Assembly (NCBI GenBank): GCA_965230765.1
Contig: CBDDLR010000002.1
Coordinates: 496,001-560,000, forward strand
Direction: 5' to 3'
From: Sunxiuqinia sp965230765
GTDB lineage: Bacteria > Bacteroidota > Bacteroidia > Bacteroidales > Prolixibacteraceae
Length of the DNA: 64,000 bases
Part shown: positions 34,649 to 44,349 of the stretch, one piece after another
Position numbering within the stretch: position 1 is the stretch's first letter
Layout: every line of letters starts with the position of its first letter
Translations under genes and position numbers: made by a program
The notes under the pieces: generated by a model
Database searches by the model: none
What the model was told of the DNA's origin: nothing
The model's input: the letters and a program-made list of their open reading frames with translations, nothing else

Positions 34649-35983
34649 ATGAAAAACGCTAATCTTAGTTGGCTTTTTATCTTAATCTTATTAATTATTG
34701 CAGGGGTCTTAGGTGTATTTTTTCCAAGTGGATTTGGTGGACTCGATGACCCAAATATCGTTCCGGGCGATGTAGCCTGGATGCTTACTGCTACAGCTTT
34801 GGTATTGTTAATGACTCCAGGGCTGGCATTCTTTTACGGGGGGATGATCCATCCTCGTAACATCCTTTCAACCATGTTGCAAAGTTTTATTGCCATGGGG
34901 GTGATTAGTGTTATCTGGGTAATTTTTGGGTTCAGCCTTGCCTTTGGTGAAAGTGTTGGACCTGAAGGGTTTGGTTTCTTTGGTAATCCGATGACATTCT
35001 TTATGTTTAAAGGTGTAACTGGTGCTACTGATGCAGATTTAAGCCCAACAGTACCCCTTGCGCTGTTCGCTATGTTTCAGCTGAAGTTTGCCATCATCAC
35101 GCCTGCGCTGATTACAGGTTCGTTTGCAGGAAGGGTACGTTTCCGTTCGTACATGCTGTTTATGGTGCTTTTCTCATTATTTATTTATGCACCCTTAGCG
35201 CACTGGACCTGGCATCCAAATGGTTTCCTTCGTAATTGGGGGGTGCTTGACTTTGCTGGTGGTACGGTGGTTCACATGTCTGCCGGTTTTGCTGCATTAG
35301 CAGGTGCACTGTTCCTCGGAAAACGAAAAGATTTCATCAAAGATTTTAAGCCTGCAAACATACCGTTTGTATTATTAGGTGCTGGTATGCTTTGGTTTGG
35401 CTGGTTCGGTTTTAATGCAGGTTCTGCACTTAGTGCAAACTCAACGGCAGCACTTGCGTTGATGAATACCAATACCGCTTCTGCTGCAGCTATGTTGGCC
35501 TACCTGTTTTATGATATGGCTAAAGGTAAAAAGCCATCAGGCATGGGGGCTTCAATCGGATTGGTAGTTGGTTTGGTTGCCATAACCCCGGCTGCAGGTT
35601 TTGTAAATGTTGGTTCCAGTATTGCCATAGGTGTTGTTGCTGCCCTGGTGAGTAACTACGCCATTGAATTACGATCAAAAACACGCCTGGATGATACCTT
35701 GGATGTATTCCCAGCCCACGGTATGGGTGGTATTGTTGGTATGCTATTAACCGCAGTATTTGCTGAAGAGGTTGGTTTAATTTATGGTGAATGGACAACC
35801 TTCTTATATCATCTGCTAGCTCTTGTAATTGTTGGTGTTGTCACATTTGGTGGTTCGTACCTGATGTATAAAATCACTGATTTAATTGTGCCATTGCGCG
35901 TTTCGGCACAGGCTGAAAAAGTTGGTTTGGACATTAGCCAGCACAATGAATCGTACGACTTTGAATATAAAAGCGAAGATTAA
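34649..35983 (+). CDS. amt: Ammonium transporter
   Basis: 444 residues with about 11 helices. LMTPGLAFFYGGMIHPRNIL, DFAGGTVVHMSAGFAALAGA and DDTLDVFPAHGMGGIVGM are Amt signatures (Phe gate and twin His). An N-terminal hydrophobic segment may be a signal peptide. No glnK gene is adjacent. A terminator follows. Confidence 0.95.
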   Translation: MKNANLSWLFILILLIIAGVLGVFFPSGFGGLDDPNIVPGDVAWMLTATALVLLMTPGLAFFYGGMIHPRNILSTMLQSFIAMGVISVIWVIFGFSLAFGESVGPEGFGFFGNPMTFFMFKGVTGATDADLSPTVPLALFAMFQLKFAIITPALITGSFAGRVRFRSYMLFMVLFSLFIYAPLAHWTWHPNGFLRNWGVLDFAGGTVVHMSAGFAALAGALFLGKRKDFIKDFKPANIPFVLLGAGMLWFGWFGFNAGSALSANSTAALALMNTNTASAAAMLAYLFYDMAKGKKPSGMGASIGLVVGLVAITPAAGFVNVGSSIAIGVVAALVSNYAIELRSKTRLDDTLDVFPAHGMGGIVGMLLTAVFAEEVGLIYGEWTTFLYHLLALVIVGVVTFGGSYLMYKITDLIVPLRVSAQAEKVGLDISQHNESYDFEYKSED

Positions 35984-36015
35984 GCTTTAACGTTTTCGCT
36001 CTTTTTATATGCTCG

Positions 36016-36046
36016 AAAGCTCCCTGTCTCCGGGGAGCTTTTTTTT
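36016..36046 (+). terminator. Terminator of amt
   Basis: AAAGCTCCC pairs with GGGAGCTTT and is followed by a run of eight T, 33 bases after the stop. Confidence 0.85.
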
Positions 36047-36122
36047 GTGATCGGGTGATGCGGTTTCTAAATCTCATTTTATTTGACGAATCGGAATTCG
36101 CCTGGCCCGGTTTGTTCGATAC

Positions 36123-36158
36123 TATGGATGCCATCTCTCTGAAAAGATGGCATCCATA
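36123..36158. repeat. 14-bp perfect hairpin without T-tract
   Basis: Arms 36123-36136 (ending GGATGCCATCT) and 36145-36158 are perfect inverted copies around an 8-base loop. No T-tract follows on either strand, so it is not a simple terminator. It lies between amt and the VWA gene end. Confidence 0.7.
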
Positions 36159-36243
36159 AGTCGCTACACCTGATTTACATCCCTTTTGGTGATTCCCCGT
36201 AATCACGAATGTTTTTCTTAATATAAAGAAGAATGGCTTTTGT

Positions 36244-38106
36244 TTATTTCAGTGCCTGAGCATCTTTAATGTGTTTTGAGCTTCGAACTAAATTTACAAA
36301 TTCGCTTCGGTAACCTTCTTTGTCATCTCCTTTGCTGGCTAAGGCCATTTCAACAACCTGGTCTAAATTTATTGAACCACAGTGTTCGGAGTTTCTAAGT
36401 ATCATACCAAAAGCTGCAACTGACGCAGAAAAGTTAAAATCATTGGAGTTGTGTTCGTCGATTTTATTCTTAACACTTTGCTCTAGTCGGATGCTTTTAT
36501 TTTCTTCTGGTTTTTTGTACCGTATTTTGACCGTTAACAGCTCATCTGAATTGTTCTTTCCGGATTTCTTTTCCTGATATTTCAATGGATCAACAGAAGG
36601 GATTTCTGTAGGTGCATTCTTTGGGACAATTTCATAAAGGGCAGTTACAGTATGTCCGGCACCCATTTCCCCCGCATCTTTTTTATCATCGTTGAAATCT
36701 TCATTGTCCAACAACCTGTTTTCGTAGCCAATTAACCGATATGCTTTTACATGCTGGGGATTGAATTCTAGCTGTAGTTTAACATCTTTTGCAATGGTAA
36801 ATAATGTGCCCCCAAATTCAGAAATAAATACCTTACGTGCTTCTGCAAAATTGTCTATGTAGGCATAATTTCCATTTCCTTTATTTGCAAGCATTTCCAT
36901 TTTATCATCTTGAATATTTCCCTGCCCAAAACCTAGAACAGTGAGGAAAACACCATTTTCTCTTTCCTTCTCTATCATATCTTCTAACTCCGAATTTGTT
37001 GACACGCCAACATTAAAATCACCATCTGTTGCAAGGATAACCCGGTTGTTCCCTCCATCGATAAAGTGTTTTTTTGCAGTTTTATAAGCCAGGAGTATTC
37101 CTTGTCCGCCTGCAGTTGAACCACCGGCAGATAAATTTTCAATGGCTAGCATAATTTTATTCTTTTCATTTCCATTGGTTGGTTCAAGTGCCAAGCCAGA
37201 AGAACCTGCGTAAACCACGATTGATACTTTATCGTTTGGCCGAAGTTCGTTTACGAGTAAGCGAAATGCTTTTTTTACAAGAGGAAGCTTGTTTGGTGCT
37301 TGCATTGAGCCAGAAACATCGAGCAGGAAAACCAAATTTGAGGGAGGTAATTCATCAGTTTCAATCTTCTTTCCTTTGAGGCCAATGTGCAAAAGTTTAT
37401 GATCTTTATTCCATGGGCATCGTCCTAATTCTGAGTTGATGTTAAAAGGGTGTTCATTTTCTGCTTCCGGGTAATTGTATGTAAAGTAGTTAATCATTTC
37501 TTCGATCCTAACGGCATCTGCTGGAGGCAACACGCCATTGTTTATATATCTTCTAATATTTGAATAAGATGCATTGTCAACATCAATGGAAAAAGTTGAT
37601 AAAGGATCAACCATAAAATTTTTAAAACCATTCTCAGAAATAGAAGCATAGTTTTCCCTGTTTTCTGGCATCCATTGATATGGCATGGAAACATAATTGC
37701 CAATCCCACGAATCTTTATTCCTCCGTATATTGCTTTTTTTGCACAACCTGAAACAACAGGGACGGCTTCCATTTCGCAGTCTTCAACCATAATTATTTC
37801 ATGTAATAGTTGTTGCGATTGTTTCAGCATTACATTGATATTCGTTTTTTTTCTGATAGCGATTTGTTTCGTCTCCATTCCTATAAATGAAAAAACAAGG
37901 TACTTGTCTTTCGGGAGAACTTCGATTTGGTATTCGCCATCAAGATTTGTTGTAGTTGCTCTGGTCGTTCCCTTTACTGTCACAATCACAGCTGGAAGGT
38001 TAACCCCTTGTTCATCTACTACCTTTCCGCTTATTATTCTTGAATCTTGAGCCAATAATGAAATGCTCAAACATAAGGTGATGATACTTAAAATTATTGT
38101 TTTCAT
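36244..38106 (-). CDS. VWA-domain protein with carboxypeptidase-regulatory-like N-terminus (YfbK-like)
   Basis: 620 residues. Signal peptide ending SLLAQ; residues about 23-95 are a carboxypeptidase D regulatory-like domain (ISGKVVDEQGVNLPAVIVTV). Residues about 160-270 are the vWF-N region (VDPLSTFSIDVDNASYSNIR), then the vWFA domain with MIDAS LLDVSGSM, then the DUF3520-like C-terminal part. It is divergent from a sigma/anti-sigma-like pair, a common arrangement in Bacteroidota. Probably a surface or periplasmic binding protein. Confidence 0.88.
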   Translation of the reverse strand: MKTIILSIITLCLSISLLAQDSRIISGKVVDEQGVNLPAVIVTVKGTTRATTTNLDGEYQIEVLPKDKYLVFSFIGMETKQIAIRKKTNINVMLKQSQQLLHEIIMVEDCEMEAVPVVSGCAKKAIYGGIKIRGIGNYVSMPYQWMPENRENYASISENGFKNFMVDPLSTFSIDVDNASYSNIRRYINNGVLPPADAVRIEEMINYFTYNYPEAENEHPFNINSELGRCPWNKDHKLLHIGLKGKKIETDELPPSNLVFLLDVSGSMQAPNKLPLVKKAFRLLVNELRPNDKVSIVVYAGSSGLALEPTNGNEKNKIMLAIENLSAGGSTAGGQGILLAYKTAKKHFIDGGNNRVILATDGDFNVGVSTNSELEDMIEKERENGVFLTVLGFGQGNIQDDKMEMLANKGNGNYAYIDNFAEARKVFISEFGGTLFTIAKDVKLQLEFNPQHVKAYRLIGYENRLLDNEDFNDDKKDAGEMGAGHTVTALYEIVPKNAPTEIPSVDPLKYQEKKSGKNNSDELLTVKIRYKKPEENKSIRLEQSVKNKIDEHNSNDFNFSASVAAFGMILRNSEHCGSINLDQVVEMALASKGDDKEGYRSEFVNLVRSSKHIKDAQALK

Positions 38107-38224
38107 GGTTAAAATATTTTTGTGAATAATGATTTTATAGCAGGATGCAAGAGCTAATTAAATTCCATAAAAAATTTTTGTGAAATTGCATTTATTGTAT
38201 TTTTAGGTTGACAAACAATTATTA

Positions 38225-38809
38225 ATGACCCTTTTTTCTTCTATAAATAAATCCAACAGAAAGACTGATGAACAGCTTGTGGAAGCGTTCACTGAAACTG
38301 GCGATCTTAAGATTTTAGGGGATTTATTTGAACGCTATTTGCACTTGTGTTATGGTGTATGCCTTAAGTATCTCAACAATCGGGAGGATTCAGAGGATGC
38401 GGTAACCAATATTTTTGAAAAACTAATTGTTGAAATTCCGAAACATGATATTGGCCAATTTAAAAGCTGGCTATATGTGCTTGTAAAAAACTTTTGTTTG
38501 ATGAAACTTCGAAGTTCAAAATCAGCAGGCAGTAACGTTATCAGGGTTGATTGGAACGAAAAAATTGTGGAATCGTACCAAAATGTGCATCCAATAGATG
38601 GGGAAATAAATGAAAAATTAAAAAATGACCTGGAAGATTGCATCGATAAATTGAAAGAAGAACAAAAAAAATGTATTCAATTGTTCTATTTCGAAAATAA
38701 GAGCTATAGAGAAATAACTTCATTATTAAAATTAGAAGAAAAAAAAGTTAAAAGCTTCATTCAGAATGGAAAAAGAAACCTGAAAATTTGTTTAGAAAAG
38801 AAGAAATGA
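38225..38809 (+). CDS. ECF-type sigma factor
   Basis: 194 residues. Region 2 (LFERYLHLCYGVCLKYLNNREDSED) and region 4 (CIQLFYFENKSYREITSLL) are visible. Its TGA overlaps the ATG of the next gene as ATGA, so they are translationally coupled. It probably controls the next gene and the divergent VWA gene. Confidence 0.88.
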   Translation: MTLFSSINKSNRKTDEQLVEAFTETGDLKILGDLFERYLHLCYGVCLKYLNNREDSEDAVTNIFEKLIVEIPKHDIGQFKSWLYVLVKNFCLMKLRSSKSAGSNVIRVDWNEKIVESYQNVHPIDGEINEKLKNDLEDCIDKLKEEQKKCIQLFYFENKSYREITSLLKLEEKKVKSFIQNGKRNLKICLEKKK

Positions 38810-40125
38810 AAAAAGGTGGTCAACATATCGATAAGGAAGATTTCAAGAGATACCTGAATGATGAAATGAGCGAACAGGAACGAAATGCTTTTGAACGCTT
38901 ATTGGAGAAAAACCCGTTTGAGGCAGATGCTATTGAGGGAGTTCAAACGATTGGGAAAAAAGCTTTCTTTAATGATTTAGAGAGGATGAAGTCTAATTTC
39001 AGGAAGAATAAAAGCAAGTTGCTTTGGGGCAGGGTAGCAGCTGTAGCTTTTTTAGTAATTGTCACTGCTGTGGTTTTTTATCAACTTGATAATGTCAGGA
39101 AAGAAACAACGGTCGTTCAGCATGTTCAGGAAGATACTGTGCAGTTTGAGAAAATTCAACCTAAAGAGGAAGAGCAACCGATTGAGCCAGAACTAGAAAT
39201 TGCACGTTCTGAAAAAGAAGAAGCTGAATTAATACTGGAGTTTAATGATGCTGAAGTAGAAGTAGATGGAGTCGAGATTGAATCGCAATTGTCATTGCCG
39301 GATGAGAATGAAGATCAGGTTCATATAGCTAATGCCAATTTAGAATTTATTGATGATGAATCGGAAGTTCGGGAGCTGGATGAAGTTAAGCCAGTTGTTC
39401 AAGAACCTATATACGAAGCAAAAAGTATTAGAGGTATATCATCAACTAAAAAAGGAAAGGGATATACAAATGTACCCCGGGAACTGTTGGATTTGTTACA
39501 AAAGAACCATTCGCTGCAAGTTGTAAAAGGAACAGTGGTGAATGAGCTTGATAGCTCACCATTGCCTGGAGTTATAATCCGTTCAAAAGAATTGGAATCT
39601 TATGGCACTTTAACCGATGCTGATGGAAGGTTCTCGCTTGTGGCTGTTAAGGACACCATAGATACTTTTACTGCAGATTTTGTTGGAATGAAAAATGTTG
39701 AGTTTACATCCTCAGGTTCGAATATGGTAATATTTATGAAGCCTGAAAATAGTTCGCTGAGTGAGTTAGTTGTAACTGGATATGGGGCAAAAAAATCAGA
39801 TACTTCTATGCTTAAAGCAATGTACGCCAGAGCTGATCGAAAAGCAATTCCGCAAATTGGATTTGCTTCTTATCAGAACTATCTTGATGAACGAAGTACT
39901 TATTCTGAAGTAGAAATTGCAAGCAAGAAAATTGTAAAAGTTCAATTCATGGTTGATAGTATTGGCACAATAAAAGATATCATCGGGTTAAACAATCCTG
40001 ATTCGTTGCTTCTTGAGAAAGCGAAGAAAATAATACTTGAAGGACCAAAATGGAATCCGGAGATTAGAGAAAGTGTTCCTGTTAATTCGGAGGTTAAGCT
40101 TCGAATAAAATTTCATAAAAAATAA
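38806..40125 (+). CDS. Anti-sigma-like membrane protein with carboxypeptidase-regulatory-like and TonB-like C-terminal domains
   Basis: 439 residues from ATG 38806. An N-terminal cytoplasmic part (about 75 residues, with a helix YLNDEMSEQERNAFERLLEK resembling anti-sigma zinc-less domains), one membrane helix (VAAVAFLVIVTAVVFYQL), an acidic linker, a carboxypeptidase regulatory-like domain (VVKGTVVNELDSSPLPGVII) and a C-terminal domain with PDSLLLEKAKKIILEGPKW, resembling TonB C-terminal domains. An earlier in-frame start at 38788 lies inside the sigma gene. The start shares the sigma stop (ATGA). Function inferred from position. Confidence 0.75.
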   Translation: MKKGGQHIDKEDFKRYLNDEMSEQERNAFERLLEKNPFEADAIEGVQTIGKKAFFNDLERMKSNFRKNKSKLLWGRVAAVAFLVIVTAVVFYQLDNVRKETTVVQHVQEDTVQFEKIQPKEEEQPIEPELEIARSEKEEAELILEFNDAEVEVDGVEIESQLSLPDENEDQVHIANANLEFIDDESEVRELDEVKPVVQEPIYEAKSIRGISSTKKGKGYTNVPRELLDLLQKNHSLQVVKGTVVNELDSSPLPGVIIRSKELESYGTLTDADGRFSLVAVKDTIDTFTADFVGMKNVEFTSSGSNMVIFMKPENSSLSELVVTGYGAKKSDTSMLKAMYARADRKAIPQIGFASYQNYLDERSTYSEVEIASKKIVKVQFMVDSIGTIKDIIGLNNPDSLLLEKAKKIILEGPKWNPEIRESVPVNSEVKLRIKFHKK

Positions 40126-40128
40126 TGT

Positions 40129-41016
40129 GTGAAAGTAGATAAACCTAATTCTATATTGTTCATTATTAACCCCAATGCCGGGCACCGGAAAGCAAAGCGG
40201 TTGATAAAAAAACTGGAACAATACCATACAACAGCTGATTACCGGCTTACCCAATACCCAAAACACGCGACACAAATTGTAAAGGAAGAATTTGAGAACT
40301 ATGACTACTTTGTGGCTGTGGGAGGCGATGGGACTGTAAACGAACTGGCTACCTCATTGGCAGGCACTGAAAAGATATTGGCTGTTTATCCAGGTGGATC
40401 GGGGAATGGCTTTGCCAGTGAGTTTGGGTTTGGTAAAAACCTTAAAAAACTTTTTAACTCAATTCTGGAAGGTAAATTACTCAAGGCAGATGTTATTCGA
40501 ATCAACGGAAAGGTCAGCATTCATTTTTCCGGTATAGGTTATGACAGTGCGGTAGCTGATGATTTCTCACGGCGGAAGGGTAGGGGGTTTTGGAACTATG
40601 TAGCCAGCTGCCTGAAAATGATTATTCGTTATCGGCCAATTGAAGCAAGCATCCGCTTAAAAGATGAAACGATCAACGGAAAGTTCTTCATGATTAATAT
40701 TGCCAATACACGGCAGTTTGGTTATCATGCCATGATCTCCCTAAACTCAAACCCTACAGATGGAATGTTTGAGTTGGTACTGGTTTCTGCATTTTCCAAA
40801 TGGTTGTTCCCCATATTTTCATTAAAGTTGTTTGCCGGGCTGCTCAGGCCATCAAAAATCCTACGGATTATTCCTTGCAGTGAAGAAATTAGCATCGAAA
40901 CTTCGGAGCAATTAGTTCACATTGATGGGGAGCCATTAAAAATTAAATCACCAATAGTGGTCAATATTGAAAAAAGTGCCCTGAATGTTGTGCGCACTGA
41001 TAAGTTATGGTTTTAA
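40129..41016 (+). CDS. Diacylglycerol/sphingosine kinase-family lipid kinase
   Basis: 295 residues from GTG 40129. FIINPNAGHRKAKRLIKKLE, VAVGGDGTVNELA and YPGGSGNGFASEF are the DAGK catalytic-domain motifs; IHFSGIGYDSAV and VHIDGEPLKI follow. It phosphorylates a lipid or lipid-like substrate at the membrane. It starts 3 bases after the preceding gene's stop and may be in that operon. Substrate unknown. Confidence 0.88.
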   Translation: MKVDKPNSILFIINPNAGHRKAKRLIKKLEQYHTTADYRLTQYPKHATQIVKEEFENYDYFVAVGGDGTVNELATSLAGTEKILAVYPGGSGNGFASEFGFGKNLKKLFNSILEGKLLKADVIRINGKVSIHFSGIGYDSAVADDFSRRKGRGFWNYVASCLKMIIRYRPIEASIRLKDETINGKFFMINIANTRQFGYHAMISLNSNPTDGMFELVLVSAFSKWLFPIFSLKLFAGLLRPSKILRIIPCSEEISIETSEQLVHIDGEPLKIKSPIVVNIEKSALNVVRTDKLWF

Positions 41017-41096
41017 TCTTCTGAAAGATTGCAATAAAAAAACCGAGTTCTAGAAGCAACCAAAATGAACAAAATTTCGTCTATGAAGAAAAAACC

Positions 41097-41588
41097 ATGA
41101 AGCCAAAACTTTTATTAATTGCGGTTATAATTATTTTCTCACTGTTCGGATGTGATAAAGAGGAAACCTATGTTGATCCTTTATTGGATATATCTTCCTT
41201 GTCATTTAGCGGTTGTAATGAAAGAACCAAGTCGACGGATACCGAGAATCCATCTATTCGGTTGGTAGCACAGCCAAATGGTAGACTCCTGGTAAAATTA
41301 ACTAACACGGAGTTTTGTTGCGGTACTGATTCCTTATCGTTGAGCGAGCTATTTAGCGTAAATGAAATTAATCTGGAGATTATTGACCACGGGCCATTCA
41401 CACGTTGCTTTTGCCCGCATAATGTTGAGTTTACCTTAGAAGACTTTAGTGAAACCGCATATGATTTAACCATAATTGAATCAGAAAGTGCTTACGTGCG
41501 TGATACCTTTCTAGTTCATTTTGAATATTCACAACAGTTGGATACGACAATCACCAAACAATATAAAAATGGTTCATCTTTGGACTAG
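41097..41588 (+). CDS. Small Cys-rich lipoprotein
   Basis: 163 residues. Signal peptide ending SLFGC, a lipobox, and conserved-looking cysteines in TEFCCGTDSL and TRCFCPHNVEF. I recognise only a general resemblance to small Bacteroidota lipoproteins with CxC motifs; no function is suggested. A single gene between the lipid kinase gene and typA. Confidence 0.65.
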   Translation: MKPKLLLIAVIIIFSLFGCDKEETYVDPLLDISSLSFSGCNERTKSTDTENPSIRLVAQPNGRLLVKLTNTEFCCGTDSLSLSELFSVNEINLEIIDHGPFTRCFCPHNVEFTLEDFSETAYDLTIIESESAYVRDTFLVHFEYSQQLDTTITKQYKNGSSLD

Positions 41589-41663
41589 TTGGGATTTCAT
41601 TCTCCCATTATTAACTTACCATCAATAAATTCGGGCATCTGGTTGTGGCAATGGAAATAAAAC

Positions 41664-41671
41664 TATCTTTG
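41664..41671 (+). promoter_or_regulatory. -7 box of typA
   Basis: TATCTTTG fits TAnnTTTG, with a TTG 18 bases upstream at 41643-41645, and lies 22 bases before ATG 41694. Confidence 0.6.
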
Positions 41672-41693
41672 CGCGTCCATTTTGAAGATAGAT

Positions 41694-43499
41694 ATGCAGA
41701 AGATAAGAAACATTGCGATAATTGCCCACGTTGACCACGGCAAAACTACCTTGGTTGACAAGATGATATACTACTGTAACATCCTGAAAGATCATGAGAA
41801 AAAGCAGGAGTTAATCCTTGATAATAACGACCTGGAGCGTGAACGCGGAATTACCATTTTGGCGAAAAACGTTTCAGTTACTTATAAAGACACCAAAATC
41901 AATATTATTGATACGCCTGGTCACGCCGACTTTGGTGGTGAGGTGGAACGTGTGTTAAACATGGCTGATGCGGTGCTGCTGCTGGCCGATGCATTTGAAG
42001 GCACTATGCCGCAGACCCGTTTTGTATTGTCGAAAGCGCTTGCTCTGGGCAAAAAACCAATTGTGGTGATCAATAAAGTTGATAAGCCAAACTGTCGTCC
42101 GGAAGAAGTGCATGAGCAGGTGTTTGACCTGATGTTCAGCCTGGATGCAACCGAAGAACAGTTGGATTTCCCAACCATATACGGTTCGGCAAAAGAAGGC
42201 TGGATGACCCCGGATTTAAAAGACAAATCCGATAATATTTCTCCATTGCTTGATGCGATTATTGAGCATGTGCCAGCACCAAAGCCAAATCCCGGAACAC
42301 CACAACTGTTAATTACATCGCTGGACTATTCTTCCTATGTTGGGCGTATTGCCATTGGGCGTATTCAGCGTGGCGAGTTAAAAGAAGGTATGCAGGTGGC
42401 GCTCGCAAAACGCGATGGATCGGTAAAGAAAACCAAGATTAAAGAGCTTCATACATTTACCGGACTTGGAAGGCAAAAGGTTGATACGATGCACAACGGT
42501 GATATTTGTGCGTTGGTGGGTATTGAAGGTTTCGATATTGGCGATTCCATTTGTGATGTTGAAAACTCGGAGCCGCTTGACCCGATTGCTGTTGACGAAC
42601 CAACAATGAGCATGGTCTTCACCATCAATGATTCGCCATTTTTTGGTAAAGAAGGTAAATACGTTACTTCCCGACACATTAAAGAACGTTTGGATCGTGA
42701 GTTGGAAAAGAATCTGGCTTTGCGGGTTGTACAAGGTGAGTCTGCTGATATTTTTACGGTTTACGGTCGTGGTGTTCTTCACCTGTCGGTGTTGATTGAG
42801 ACCATGCGCCGTGAGGGCTATGAGCTACAAGTTGGACAACCGCAAGTGTTGTTGAAGTCGATTGGTGGAATTAAGAGTGAGCCAATTGAGGAAATGCATG
42901 TTGATGTACCGGATGAGTATTCAGGCAAAGTGGTTGAAATGGTGACCGTTCGAAAAGGGGAGATGCAAAACATGGAGCGTAAGGGAGACCGCATTCACTT
43001 GGAGTTCCTGATCCCTTCGAGAGGGATTATTGGTTTACGTACCAATATGTTGACAGCCACAGCTGGAGAGGCTGTTATGACACATCGTTTTGTGGAATAC
43101 CAGCCAATGAAGGGCGAGATTGATGGCCGTAAAAATGGTTCATTGATTGCCAAAGAGCCTGGAACAGCATTTGCTTATGCACTGAACAAACTTCAGGATC
43201 GTGGTAAATTCTTTGTTGAGCCTGGAGCCGATATTTATGAAGGAATGGTGATAGGTGAAAATAGCCGCTCAGATGATTTAACCATCAATGTGACCCAGTC
43301 GAAAAAGCTGACCAACATGCGTGCCTCAGGTTCTGATGAAAAAACAAAACTGGCTCCGCCAATTCGTTTTAGCCTTGAGGAAGCCCTGGAATATATCGGA
43401 TCAGACGAATACCTGGAAGTTACGCCTGTGACTTATCGTATGCGTAAAATTTTGCTTCGTGAAGCTGAACGCAAACGCGGAGAGAAGATTAATTACTAA
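41694..43499 (+). CDS. typA: Ribosome-associated GTPase TypA/BipA
   Basis: 601 residues from ATG 41694 (an in-frame TTG at 41682 is four codons upstream). AHVDHGKTT (11-19) is G1, RGITILAKN switch I, DTPGHADFGGEVERVL G3 and NKVDKPNC G4. Domains as in EF-G plus the BipA-specific C-terminus (GEAVMTHRFVEYQPMKGEID). It acts on the ribosome in stress and cold. Confidence 0.95.
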   Translation: MQKIRNIAIIAHVDHGKTTLVDKMIYYCNILKDHEKKQELILDNNDLERERGITILAKNVSVTYKDTKINIIDTPGHADFGGEVERVLNMADAVLLLADAFEGTMPQTRFVLSKALALGKKPIVVINKVDKPNCRPEEVHEQVFDLMFSLDATEEQLDFPTIYGSAKEGWMTPDLKDKSDNISPLLDAIIEHVPAPKPNPGTPQLLITSLDYSSYVGRIAIGRIQRGELKEGMQVALAKRDGSVKKTKIKELHTFTGLGRQKVDTMHNGDICALVGIEGFDIGDSICDVENSEPLDPIAVDEPTMSMVFTINDSPFFGKEGKYVTSRHIKERLDRELEKNLALRVVQGESADIFTVYGRGVLHLSVLIETMRREGYELQVGQPQVLLKSIGGIKSEPIEEMHVDVPDEYSGKVVEMVTVRKGEMQNMERKGDRIHLEFLIPSRGIIGLRTNMLTATAGEAVMTHRFVEYQPMKGEIDGRKNGSLIAKEPGTAFAYALNKLQDRGKFFVEPGADIYEGMVIGENSRSDDLTINVTQSKKLTNMRASGSDEKTKLAPPIRFSLEEALEYIGSDEYLEVTPVTYRMRKILLREAERKRGEKINY

Positions 43500-43615
43500 G
43501 AGCAGAGCGCATAGAGCATAGAGCAAAGCGAAAGCGCTTAGCGAGTTTCGGGTTTTAGGTTGCGAGTTGTAGTTTCTAACCCGAAACATCTAACTCGCAA
43601 CGCGCAATATCCAAT
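43500..43615. repeat. Degenerate short-word repeats after typA
   Basis: Words such as GAGCATAGAGCA, GTTTCGGGTT and GTTGCGAGTT recur, and two of them reappear inverted (AACCCGAAAC, AACTCGCAAC) downstream. No gene or classic terminator fits. Confidence 0.6.
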
Positions 43616-43626
43616 AACATATAGAA

Positions 43627-44163
43627 TTATTCCTCTACTGAATTTTCAGGAGCTTCAACCTCTGCAACTGGTTCTGCTGGTGTTCCTTCCGGCTCAATGC
43701 GTTTTAGGTGTGGTGGCAATTCTTCCTGCTCTTCTTCTTTAAAATATGGGAACACATCCACAATAGTGCTTAAAGCCATGGATGTGGTTTGGTAAGGTAC
43801 AAGGATGTACGACAATCCTTCTTCCAGTCTTAAATAAGCTTCTTTAAAATTGTCAGCAGCAACCAAAAAGTAGTTGTTGACTTTCTTTTCTTTCCCGGCT
43901 TTTTCATCAATAGTTATCAACGTAATTTTGGCTTTGTACCAGTACTCGCCATTATCGTGAGGAAAGATTTCTACGATATTTGATTTTTTTATGTTGTCGA
44001 TATGGAACTCACCACGAATGATCTGCTGCATTTGCTCAATTGTGCGGGCTTCAGCATCGGTGAATGACACTGCATCAATTAAATATACTTCGCTAACTTT
44101 TCTTTCGCGTCCGTCTTGGTCAACTTTTACGTACTTTACTTTTACTTCAAACCAGGTTTGCAT
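43627..44163 (-). CDS. DUF4494 protein
   Basis: 178 residues. MQTWFEVKVKYVKVDQDGRE, VSEVYLIDAVSFTDAEAR and YWYKAKITLITIDEKAGKEK are DUF4494 strands; the acidic C-terminal tail (after residue 150) is disordered-looking. Function unknown, widespread in Bacteroidota. Single gene, cytoplasmic. Confidence 0.85.
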   Translation of the reverse strand: MQTWFEVKVKYVKVDQDGRERKVSEVYLIDAVSFTDAEARTIEQMQQIIRGEFHIDNIKKSNIVEIFPHDNGEYWYKAKITLITIDEKAGKEKKVNNYFLVAADNFKEAYLRLEEGLSYILVPYQTTSMALSTIVDVFPYFKEEEQEELPPHLKRIEPEGTPAEPVAEVEAPENSVEE

Positions 44164-44349
44164 ACTGCCAATTTTTTAATGAACTGCAAAGATATTTTCT
44201 TCATTGGGGCAAGCTGTTTTTTTCAGAAATAGTTTTTCACAAGTTATGAAATATGGAGAAGGTAGAAAGGAGAAGGGAAAAAGTGGATGATTATTCTTGT
44301 TCGAAAAATGAGTTGAAGTAATGTTTCTCATAAAAAGTTCATTGCTTTT

